In this document: positions 7,698-14,827 of the stretch, piece by piece
Position numbering within the stretch: the stretch's first letter is position 1
How the letters are laid out: each line of letters starts with the position of its first letter
Notes under the pieces: generated by a model
Told to the model about the DNA's origin: nothing
The model's input: only the letters and a program-made list of their open reading frames with translations
Database searches by the model: none
Source of the DNA: Edaphocola aurantiacus
GTDB lineage: Bacteria > Bacteroidota > Bacteroidia > Chitinophagales > Chitinophagaceae
Direction: 5' to 3'
Length of the DNA: 64,000 bases
Assembly (NCBI RefSeq): GCF_019797745.1
Contig: NZ_VOSI01000001.1
Span: 370,928-434,927, forward strand
Made by a program: the position numbers and the translations under genes

Positions 7698-8075
7698 TTG
7701 CCTGCAAGAAAACACATATTATATTTTCTGTTCATGATCATATTATCATGTGTCCCTTCTTTAATGCAGGCCTGTGGTAAGCACCAGGCAAAATCAGATC
7801 CGGCCAAAGCGCTATCTGCAACGCAAACGACAAAGAAAGAAAAATCATGCTGTAAAAAGGCTGCTCCTTACAAGCGTTGTCATCAGTGCTCCCGTTCCGG
7901 TTGCGGCAAGACCTGCCATTGTGCTCCTTATGCCCACCAGTTTATTGTACTCACCAATAGTGCTTTTAAAACCCATAGTTACAAGCCTGTTTATGTAAAC
8001 AATTTCAATCTGTTTACCCACACATTCCTTTCTTCAGACTATTCTTTTATCTGGACACCGCCTAAAATAGGCTAA
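7698..8075 (+). CDS. Small exported cysteine-rich protein
   Basis: 125 residues from a TTG start, which supplies the basic n-region (RKH) of a signal peptide running to about residue 26 (ILYFLFMIILSCVPSLMQACG); the next in-frame ATG (7734) would cut this off. The mature part has a dense Cys/His block at 51-75 (CC, CHQC, CGKTCHC) that could bind a metal such as copper or zinc. The C-terminal third ends in IWTPPKIG. No named family recognised. It directly precedes the MbnP-like and diheme peroxidase genes on the same strand, which supports a role in metal handling with them, but this is inference. Confidence 0.7.
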   Translation: MPARKHILYFLFMIILSCVPSLMQACGKHQAKSDPAKALSATQTTKKEKSCCKKAAPYKRCHQCSRSGCGKTCHCAPYAHQFIVLTNSAFKTHSYKPVYVNNFNLFTHTFLSSDYSFIWTPPKIG

Positions 8076-8090
8076 ACAGTACTTGTACAG
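8074..8090 (-). promoter_or_regulatory. Weak copy of the conserved word
   Basis: AAACAGTACTTGTACAG matches the first part of the reverse-complement word (AAACAGTACWWWAGTTA) but departs in the second half. It lies in the gap before the MbnP-like gene. Confidence 0.3.
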
Positions 8091-8221
8091 CCCATATTGC
8101 GTTCTGTACTCAATACGCATCAAACTACATGAAGTACAGCATACTTTGCTGCTGCTGTTATATGCTGCCTCAAGACAGGCAGATAATTGTACTATATTCA
8201 CATAAAATATCACTTATTCAA

Positions 8222-9178
8222 ATGAAAAATATACTGTTCATACTGGGCTTCCTGTGCACCGCACTGATTGGAAATGCTCAGAAAAATATCACCTTAAAGA
8301 TCAATCACAAACTGGGCAGCAATAGTTTTGCGTTTAACCAGACGGCACAGAATGATCTTAATCAACAGTTCCAGATAACCCGTATTGATTATTATATTTC
8401 CAAAATCACCCTGATCCATGACGGGGGAATGACCACGGCCGTTCCAGATCGTTACATCCTGGCCAAAGGCAGTAATACGGTAAGCGAGTTGCTGGGCAAT
8501 TTCAACATTACTAATATTGAGGGCATCCGCTTCTCTATAGGTGTGGATAGCCCCGCCAATAATGCCGATCCGTCTTTGCAACCTGCGTTGAGCCCTTTGT
8601 CCTTCCAGTCTCCTTCCATGCATTGGGGTTGGTCGGCCGGCTATCGTTTCGTAGCACTTGAAGGCAAAACCGGAACTGGCTTCAGTACTGTATTTGAGCT
8701 GCATGGCTTATGGAATGCCAATTATTTTGAGCAAACCGTTATGGTAGCTGGTGTAAACAGTGGTAATAATATCAACATTTACCTGGATGCAGATTATACA
8801 CAGGCGCTGAAAGGTGTGAATGTAAGTACGGGACCATTAGAACATGGTCATAATGGTGCTGACCTGACTGTGCTTCAAAATTTCAGAGATCATGTATTTA
8901 CAGCTGGCAGCCCTACTGCATTATATGATATGACGCTCGACAAAGGTGTTACCGTATACCCTAATCCGAGTAAAGGTCAGTTCCGCATCAACTATACCCA
9001 GGCCAATATTAAAGCCGGTAGCTACCAGTTAATGGACCTGAATGGCCGGGTGATCGAAAGCAATAAACTGTCCCACCAGGACCAGATTACACTTTCCGGA
9101 AAATACTCCGGCACTTATTTCCTGGTACTGTTCCAGGAGGCACAACCGGTATGGGGTAAAAAAGTAGTACTGGAATAG
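8222..9178 (+). CDS. MbnP-like protein with type IX sorting domain
   Basis: 318 residues from the ATG at 8222, which gives a clean signal peptide (MKNILFILGFLCTALIGNAQ); an upstream in-frame ATG at 8129 would put 31 residues before it. The main domain resembles the MbnP family (DYYISKITLI, FSIGVDSPANN, MHWGWSAGYRF, FELHG), periplasmic or surface proteins that bind copper and are substrates of the diheme enzyme MbnH, which oxidises a Trp to kynurenine in the studied methanotroph pair. W135 and W137 in HWGW are the obvious candidates here. Residues from about 245 on (VYPNPSKGQF ... GTYFLVLF) are a type A C-terminal sorting domain, so the protein is probably carried to the cell surface. Two MbnH/MauG-like genes follow within 4 bp and by overlap. 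Confidence 0.85.
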   Translation: MKNILFILGFLCTALIGNAQKNITLKINHKLGSNSFAFNQTAQNDLNQQFQITRIDYYISKITLIHDGGMTTAVPDRYILAKGSNTVSELLGNFNITNIEGIRFSIGVDSPANNADPSLQPALSPLSFQSPSMHWGWSAGYRFVALEGKTGTGFSTVFELHGLWNANYFEQTVMVAGVNSGNNINIYLDADYTQALKGVNVSTGPLEHGHNGADLTVLQNFRDHVFTAGSPTALYDMTLDKGVTVYPNPSKGQFRINYTQANIKAGSYQLMDLNGRVIESNKLSHQDQITLSGKYSGTYFLVLFQEAQPVWGKKVVLE

Positions 9179-9182
9179 TTAC

Positions 9183-10217
9183 ATGTATACCCGGTCTGTT
9201 ATATATACATTTTGCGCTGGCCTCTTGCTGACTGTTGTTGCAGTTAGCTGTAGCAAGACGTCCATACCTGTCGGTTCAGAACCGGCACTAATGGCTATTC
9301 CCAAAGGCTTTACCCAGATGAGTATTCCTGCGGATAATGCCTTTTCGATGAGCCGCTGGCAACTGGGCAAACGGCTGTTTTATGACAAAACACTTTCGGT
9401 TAATAATACGATCAGCTGTGGGTCCTGCCATAAAGCTTCGCTGGCGTTCAGCGATTCTGTCGCCCTCAGTAATGGGGTGAATGAAGCCGCTGGTACCAGT
9501 AATGCCCCTACGCTGGCCAATGTCGGTTACCAGACCTCCTACACCCGTGCGGGAGGGGTACCTACGCTGGAAATGCAGGTACTGGTGCCTATACAGGAGC
9601 ATAATGAATTCAATACGTCCATACTCGATATTGTGCAGAAACTTTCTGCTGATACTACCTACCAGTCTATGGCACAGGAAGCCTATAGCCGCAGTATAGA
9701 TCCGTATGTAATTACCCGGGCCCTGGCTTGTTTCGAGCGCAGCCTCATCAGTGGCAACAGTCGTTTTGACCAGTATTATTACCAGGGGAAAAGTAATGCG
9801 CTATCTGCCGAGGAATTACAGGGCATGCAATTGTTTTTTTCTGAAAGGACCAATTGTTCCGGCTGTCATAGTGACTTCAACTTTACCAACTATCGTTTTG
9901 AGAATAATGGTTTGTATCAGCAGTACAGTGACAGTGGCCGTATGCGCTTTACCCATCTCGAAAGTGACCGTGCCCGATTCAAAGTACCCACCCTGCGTAA
10001 TATTGCCTTTACAGCACCTTATATGCATGATGGCAGCATCAGCAGCCTGGAAGCGGTCATTGAGCATTATAATTCCGGAGGAGTCGCGCATCCCAATAAG
10101 AGTGCGCTGATCAGGCCCCTGCAACTTAGTCCGCAGGAAAAAGCAAGTCTGGTCGCTTTCCTCAAATCCTTATCTGATTACACATTTATCCGTAATAAAA
10201 AATTCAAAAATGAATAA
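9183..10217 (+). CDS. Diheme cytochrome c peroxidase (MauG/MbnH-like), lipoprotein
   Basis: 344 residues with a lipobox-like VAVSC at about residue 23. Two c-type heme motifs are present: CGSCH (79-83) and CSGCH (225-229), with the family signatures LGKRLFYDKTLS, FKVPTLRNIAFTAPYMHDG and LVAFLKSL. It belongs to the bacterial diheme peroxidase / MauG group. At the place where classical members have a WDGR-like tryptophan between the hemes, this protein reads SYTRAGG. This suggests a specialised, MbnH-type oxidase rather than a classical H2O2 peroxidase, but that is inference. It follows the MbnP-like gene by 4 bp and overlaps the next gene by 8 bp, so the three are one transcript. Confidence 0.92.
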   Translation: MYTRSVIYTFCAGLLLTVVAVSCSKTSIPVGSEPALMAIPKGFTQMSIPADNAFSMSRWQLGKRLFYDKTLSVNNTISCGSCHKASLAFSDSVALSNGVNEAAGTSNAPTLANVGYQTSYTRAGGVPTLEMQVLVPIQEHNEFNTSILDIVQKLSADTTYQSMAQEAYSRSIDPYVITRALACFERSLISGNSRFDQYYYQGKSNALSAEELQGMQLFFSERTNCSGCHSDFNFTNYRFENNGLYQQYSDSGRMRFTHLESDRARFKVPTLRNIAFTAPYMHDGSISSLEAVIEHYNSGGVAHPNKSALIRPLQLSPQEKASLVAFLKSLSDYTFIRNKKFKNE

Positions 10218-11286
10218 GCTTAAAGTACTGCTGTTCATCCTTCTGTCTGCCTTCATTGTATCGGTGAATGCCTGTACCAAAGACAGAGATGATACCGCAA
10301 ATGAACCCTATACCCTGGCATACGGAAACTTTCCGCCGCCTAACCTACCTGCCGACAATGCGCTGACCAAAGAAGGCGTAAAACTGGGCCGGATGCTGTT
10401 TTACGACAAGATCCTCTCCCGCACCAATACCATATCCTGTGCTTCCTGCCATATGCAACAGTTTGCCTTTACCGATACGGCTACCCTGTCTATAGGGGTA
10501 CGCGGACTGCATGGTAAGAGACAGGCCATGAGTGTATTTAATATGGCTTGGCATAACAATGAATTCTTCTGGGATGGCCGTGCGCATCTCCTGCGCGATC
10601 AGTCGCTGATGCCGATACAGGATGAACTGGAAATGGACGAGACGCTGGATAATGTCCTGGCCAAGCTTAATGCCAGCGAGACGTACCGCAAGCAGTTCAA
10701 AAAAGCATTCGGCACAGATAATATTAATTCCCTGCTCCTGTCTAAAGCCCTGGAACAGTTTATGCTGACCATCGTCTCCCAAAATTCTAAGTACGATGAT
10801 TTTATGGCGGGCAAAGCCACACTGACGACTGAAGAAGAGCGTGGCCGCTTCCTGTTCTTTACGGAATACAATCCGGGCTTCCCGAATGCATCCGGTGCGG
10901 ACTGCCGACACTGCCACAGCGGGGCTGACTTTGAGAATAATCAGTTTATGAATAATGGCCTGGATGCCGATGGCGCCATTACAGATTTCGGAAGAGAGAA
11001 GGTTACGCACAATAGTAATGATCGTGCGAAGTTTAAGGTACCTTCTTTACGCAATATTGCCCTGACTGCTCCGTATATGCATGACGGCCGTTTCAAGACC
11101 CTGGAGCAGGTAGTGGATCACTATAACCTGGTGACCGGCTCTGCCACACTAGACCCGTCCTTCCTGCAGCAATTGCCCAATGGTTTACAGTTAACCGCTG
11201 CAGACAAAGCTGCACTGGTAGCCTTTCTTAAGACATTAACCGATACCAAGCTGACCACTAACCCGGAGTACAGCAGCCCGTTTTAA
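10210..11286 (+). CDS. Second diheme cytochrome c peroxidase, lipoprotein
   Basis: 358 residues with a signal peptide ending in VNAC (residues 19-22). Heme motifs CASCH (77-81) and CRHCH (232-236). Unlike its neighbour it keeps the FFWDGRAHLLRDQ segment with the inter-heme tryptophan typical of CcpA/MauG-like proteins, and it has the usual KVPSLRNIALTAPYMHDG stretch. Role: periplasmic electron transfer, either peroxide reduction or oxidation of a protein partner such as the MbnP-like protein upstream. Its start overlaps the end of the previous gene by 8 bp, indicating translational coupling; a strong terminator follows 20 bp after the stop. Confidence 0.92.
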   Translation: MNKLKVLLFILLSAFIVSVNACTKDRDDTANEPYTLAYGNFPPPNLPADNALTKEGVKLGRMLFYDKILSRTNTISCASCHMQQFAFTDTATLSIGVRGLHGKRQAMSVFNMAWHNNEFFWDGRAHLLRDQSLMPIQDELEMDETLDNVLAKLNASETYRKQFKKAFGTDNINSLLLSKALEQFMLTIVSQNSKYDDFMAGKATLTTEEERGRFLFFTEYNPGFPNASGADCRHCHSGADFENNQFMNNGLDADGAITDFGREKVTHNSNDRAKFKVPSLRNIALTAPYMHDGRFKTLEQVVDHYNLVTGSATLDPSFLQQLPNGLQLTAADKAALVAFLKTLTDTKLTTNPEYSSPF

Positions 11287-11305
11287 GTAACAGCAATTTA
11301 TTTAT

Positions 11306-11347
11306 CATATAAAAGCCCTCACTAAACATAGTGAGGGCTTTTATATG
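11306..11347. terminator. Strong terminator after the peroxidase genes
   Basis: Nineteen-base perfect arms (beginning CATATAAAAGCCCTCACTA) around AACA, with the right arm ending in a T-run before ATATG. Confidence 0.92.
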
Positions 11348-11406
11348 ATATACAGATGTATTACTTACAGCCATACACTGTTTCAACCAGACTATCTATA
11401 CCAGAG

Positions 11407-11425
11407 TAACTAATGTACATATTTT
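11407..11425 (+). promoter_or_regulatory. Conserved word, diverged copy 4
   Basis: TAACTAATGTACATATTTT agrees with TAACTWWTGTACTGTTTTT except in three bases. It lies about 300 bp upstream of the second kinase gene. The remainder of the 11348-11728 gap holds only an exact TACATTTG box at 11525-11532. Confidence 0.4.
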
Positions 11426-11728
11426 CAGCAGTACCAAATGAAAAGGTAATAGCACCCCCTATCGGCACAGTACATTTCCATTTATACATATACTATAGCT
11501 CATTATCGAAATGGGAGGATGAAAATACATTTGTAATCCCGGGCAAAAAAGGTGAACTCGAGCGTAAGAGACACTATTAATCAGCACATTTAGTAATCTC
11601 TCTTGTGTGCAATAAAGTTCATTCATGCACGTATATTGTATCTTTACACCCTCCGCCGGGCATGTTCCGTTGATGGATCCATAATATTAATGCCAATGGG
11701 TATAAAATCAACAATAGCTAACTGTTTT

Positions 11729-13684
11729 ATGTATAAACTCATCTTCAGGTTAACCTGCATAATCGCTATATTATTATTTTACAGTTGCAATTCCGATCGA
11801 TCGAAGGCTGCAATTGTACATCTTTCTCCTATAGATTCTGCACTGGTCGACTCTTTATCAAATGTTTATTATTCCGATCGTTATTCAGATCAGCAAAAAA
11901 CGCTATCTATATTGCGCGCCCAGAAAGCAATATACGACAAGTACAATCCAGAAGTTAGCCAGGTTGATTTTTATCACAGCATAGTGTCCTATTTTTCTCA
12001 AATCGGAATGTTTGATTCGGCAAGAATCTACGTGGATAGTCAATGGCAGTTCTCACAACATAACCATTTGCTGGCAAAAAATCTTAAAGCTGCGGTGTAC
12101 GCTACTAAAGCGGATTACTTTGCAGGGCAGCAATTGTGGGATTCTGCAATCAGTAATAACCTGCAAGCATTGGCATTACTGAAGGAATGTCCGGATAAAA
12201 AACAGTCATTGAATATTGCTGATGCCATTTCTTTAGCATATATGCATCAGGGAAACTTTGAAAGAGCTTTTTATCATTACCGGCCTTATATTGACCGGTT
12301 GAATGAACCTGATGCTCCATCCCGAAAGCTTGATATCTTAATGAATATTATCTCGATGGGCATTGAATCTGGAAACGACTCTTTAGCAAAAATTGGAGAA
12401 AAATGTCTTTTTATGGCAAAGTCCCTTGCCGACTCTATATATCTGGAGAATGCACAACCTGCACTTGACTACAACCTGGCATGTTATTATTTTGGAATCA
12501 ATAGTATTGACAGTGGTTTGTATTACAGTAATAAGGCACTTGCCAATATTCAAACCCAAAAAGGAGCTGAGCTTAATCCTGAGCTTATCTATGTATTGAT
12601 CCTGGAAAACCTTATCCCCAAAGGTCGGTATAAAGAGGCGGAGACTATATATAAAGAAATGCAACAAAATACAGATACAGCAAAGTACTCAAGAGAAAGT
12701 AAACATAATTACTATGAATTTGGTTATCAACTGGCTCTAAAAGCGGGTTCTGCAAGTAATGCACTAAAAGCACTACAGAGACTCCAGGCTATTGACGAGG
12801 AAATGTATAAATACACGAATAGCGATCAATTGCTGAAGTATGAAGTAGAAATGAAGCGTTTAGCTAATGAGAACTTTGTCAGAGAAAAGGAGTACGAGGC
12901 GAAGAACCAGCGGAATTACGTATGGTCCGCTACCATCATTGCTATCCTGGCATTAGGATTCAGCATTTATATATATTACCACTGGAAGAAAAAACGATTA
13001 CTGGAGCATAAGTATTGGCAGCAGCAGCAAAAGCAGCAGATAGTAGAACATAAAAACCAATTGCTGGAGGAGCGTAACCGAATAGCCAGAGAAATGCATG
13101 ATGACCTTGGCACTACACTGACTACTACGTTCATGGCAGTGGAAATGGTCGAGCTTTTCCCAGAGAACAAGGAGCATCTGCAAATGATACGCAATACCGC
13201 CAATACATTGTATCAGCAGGTAGGCGAGGTGATCTGGAATTTGAATGTACAGAATGATGATATCGGTAGTCTTAATAGTTATATGATTCGTTTTGTCCGT
13301 GAATTTCTCTCTACTGCCGGGATAAAACTAAATTGGAATACCCAAATAGACAATATATCAAAGTTTATACCCTCATTTCAGCGGCGGATGATCTATCTCT
13401 CTGTTAAGGAAATAATCAATAATATCGTAAAACATGCTCAGGCAACGGTAGTCAACATAAACGTTGTGCAAGATGGTGATTTGTATAAATTAATTGTCGA
13501 AGATGATGGAATAGGGATACAGTCCGGTAAGGAGCAGGCAAATAGCAAATATGGAAGCAGTGGGTACGGGATGGCTAATATTAACCTTAATATATCACGG
13601 ATATTAGGAACAGTGAACTGGCAGCAGGTAAGTCCTGCAGGGGGAAGCCGTGTAACAATAAGTGTATTGATCGCTGATGAGTAG
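11729..13684 (+). CDS. TPR-containing sensor histidine kinase, lipoprotein-type N-terminus (module 2)
   Basis: 651 residues from the ATG at 11729, chosen because it opens directly into a signal peptide with lipobox-like FYSC (MYKLIFRLTCIIAILLFYSC); in-frame upstream codons to 11603 add 42 residues without such features. The layout matches the kinase at 2744-4684: helical TPR-like sensor part, one membrane segment (VWSATIIAILALGFSIYIYY), coiled coil, HisKA_3 domain with H457 in REMHDDLG, and a GHKL ATPase (KEIINNIVKH, EDDGIGI, GYGMANI). Paralogy with that gene is clear along the whole length. Its response regulator follows 150 bp downstream. The signal sensed is unknown. Confidence 0.93.
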   Translation: MYKLIFRLTCIIAILLFYSCNSDRSKAAIVHLSPIDSALVDSLSNVYYSDRYSDQQKTLSILRAQKAIYDKYNPEVSQVDFYHSIVSYFSQIGMFDSARIYVDSQWQFSQHNHLLAKNLKAAVYATKADYFAGQQLWDSAISNNLQALALLKECPDKKQSLNIADAISLAYMHQGNFERAFYHYRPYIDRLNEPDAPSRKLDILMNIISMGIESGNDSLAKIGEKCLFMAKSLADSIYLENAQPALDYNLACYYFGINSIDSGLYYSNKALANIQTQKGAELNPELIYVLILENLIPKGRYKEAETIYKEMQQNTDTAKYSRESKHNYYEFGYQLALKAGSASNALKALQRLQAIDEEMYKYTNSDQLLKYEVEMKRLANENFVREKEYEAKNQRNYVWSATIIAILALGFSIYIYYHWKKKRLLEHKYWQQQQKQQIVEHKNQLLEERNRIAREMHDDLGTTLTTTFMAVEMVELFPENKEHLQMIRNTANTLYQQVGEVIWNLNVQNDDIGSLNSYMIRFVREFLSTAGIKLNWNTQIDNISKFIPSFQRRMIYLSVKEIINNIVKHAQATVVNINVVQDGDLYKLIVEDDGIGIQSGKEQANSKYGSSGYGMANINLNISRILGTVNWQQVSPAGGSRVTISVLIADE

Positions 13685-13770
13685 TTGACCAGGGCATTTT
13701 AACAGGCGTCAGGAGCGTTAATCACCCAACAATTGAAAAAAGTATAGTATGGTTAATCAATCTGGGTCAA

Positions 13771-13787
13771 AAACAGTACAAAAGTTA
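13771..13787 (-). promoter_or_regulatory. Conserved word, copy 5 (upstream of the module 2 regulator)
   Basis: AAACAGTACAAAAGTTA, the exact reverse complement of TAACTTTTGTACTGTTT, 48 bp before the ATG of the response regulator. Its placement in the kinase-regulator gap suggests control of that regulator, perhaps by itself. Confidence 0.55.
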
Positions 13788-13834
13788 TTGCGCTTCTTCT
13801 TTTTTCAAGATGCAATATAGACGATATTTACAGT

Positions 13835-14473
13835 ATGATAACAGTAGTAATAGTTGAAGATCAGCCAGATCATCAACATCTCTTTAAAGCTATTATAAAC
13901 AAAAGTCAATTCTTTAACTGTATTGGCATTTACAGTAATGGGAAAGACGCGATTGAAGGTATTATAAACACTAGACCTAATGCTGTAATAATGGATATTG
14001 GGTTGCCTGATATGTCCGGGGTTGAATGTATAAGGGTATTAAAACCATTGGTCGAAGATGTCAAATTTATGATTTGTACCGTGTTTGAAGATGATGCTAG
14101 TATATTTGAAGCCTTAAAAGCAGGTGCCGATTCTTATATTGTAAAGGAAAGTAAGTCATATCAAATAATTGATGCTCTATTAGCAATGCACAATGGAGAT
14201 ATGCCCATTAGTAGTTGTATTGCAACTAAATTGCTTAGTTATTTGCCTAAATCCGATGAATCGTCGTTACAAAAACAAATAGAATATTCAATTACGGACC
14301 AAGAGGTTACTATTCTTGAACTTCTTGCTGAGGGTTACTGTTACCAGGAAATAGCTGATAAACTAAAGCTAAAACTCCATGTTTTAAAACGGCATATTTA
14401 TAATATATTTATTAAAATGAAGGTAAAGAACAGAACGACTGCTATTAATAAGTACTTCTCAAACAAAGAATAA
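13835..14473 (+). CDS. NarL/LuxR-type response regulator (module 2)
   Basis: 212 residues. The receiver is complete (E8-D9, D54 in VIMDIGLPD, T82, K104) and the C-terminal LuxR-type HTH is present, though with LKLKLHVLKRHIYNIF in the recognition region, different from the TIKWHVYNIY of the module 1 regulator, so DNA specificity may differ. The gene follows its cognate kinase gene with a 150-bp gap that holds a copy of the conserved word. Base composition is clearly A+T-richer than in the housekeeping genes of the window. A terminator follows 6 bp after the stop. Confidence 0.93.
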   Translation: MITVVIVEDQPDHQHLFKAIINKSQFFNCIGIYSNGKDAIEGIINTRPNAVIMDIGLPDMSGVECIRVLKPLVEDVKFMICTVFEDDASIFEALKAGADSYIVKESKSYQIIDALLAMHNGDMPISSCIATKLLSYLPKSDESSLQKQIEYSITDQEVTILELLAEGYCYQEIADKLKLKLHVLKRHIYNIFIKMKVKNRTTAINKYFSNKE

Positions 14474-14478
14474 AGACC

Positions 14479-14505
14479 AAATGGGTTGCCTGTTGCAACC
14501 CATTT
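14479..14505 (+). terminator. Terminator after the module 2 response regulator
   Basis: AAATGGGTTGC / GCAACCCATTT arms followed by TTAATT. Confidence 0.85.
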
Positions 14506-14536
14506 TTAATTGTTATACATATTAAAATACCTATCA

Positions 14537-14558
14537 AATAATTGCAATTGCAATTATT
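14537..14558. promoter_or_regulatory. Perfect 22-bp palindrome
   Basis: An uninterrupted palindrome centred on CAATTG with arms AATAATTGCAA. There is no spacer, so it is a DNA-level dimer site rather than an RNA hairpin. It lies 270 bp before the surface protein gene; the binding protein is unknown. Confidence 0.5.
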
Positions 14559-14583
14559 GTGCCATACGCTCAGAAAAAAGCAG

Positions 14584-14600
14584 AAACAGTACTTTAGTTA
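14584..14600 (-). promoter_or_regulatory. Conserved word, copy 6
   Basis: AAACAGTACTTTAGTTA, in the gap before the sorting-domain surface protein. Confidence 0.5.
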
Positions 14601-14733
14601 TTTTGTGAAATTTATTTCATTAAATACCACTCTCTCGTAAATAACTGATTATCAATAAAAGCATTGTGAAATCTTAAGCTGATAGTCAATTTCATTCTAT
14701 GAATATCTATCTCATTAACAACCTGTTACGAAT

Positions 14734-14749
14734 AAACAGTACTTAAGTT
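14734..14749 (-). promoter_or_regulatory. Conserved word, copy 7
   Basis: AAACAGTACTTAAGTT, 36 bases upstream of an exact -7 box TAATTTTG (14786-14793) and 78 bp before the surface protein start. It shares the ATAAACAG flank with copy 1. Confidence 0.5.
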
Positions 14750-14827
14750 CTCCAGCACTCTAATCAATTGAGCGCAAGCCTCATATAATTTTGGACAGAA
14801 TTTTAAATATGATCAAAACCAAATGTT

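Larger units (their letters stand above)
14474..14827. other. Regulatory gap before the surface protein gene
   Basis: 354 bp without a gene. It contains the terminator of the response regulator, a 22-bp perfect palindrome, two copies of the conserved word, a short dyad TGAAATTTATTTCA (14606-14619) and an exact -7 box TAATTTTG (14786-14793). Confidence 0.6.

Noticed and set aside
8129-8221. Upstream ATG for the MbnP-like gene
   Set aside because: It would place 31 residues, with a run of four cysteines, before a perfect signal peptide; the ATG at 8222 is far more likely.
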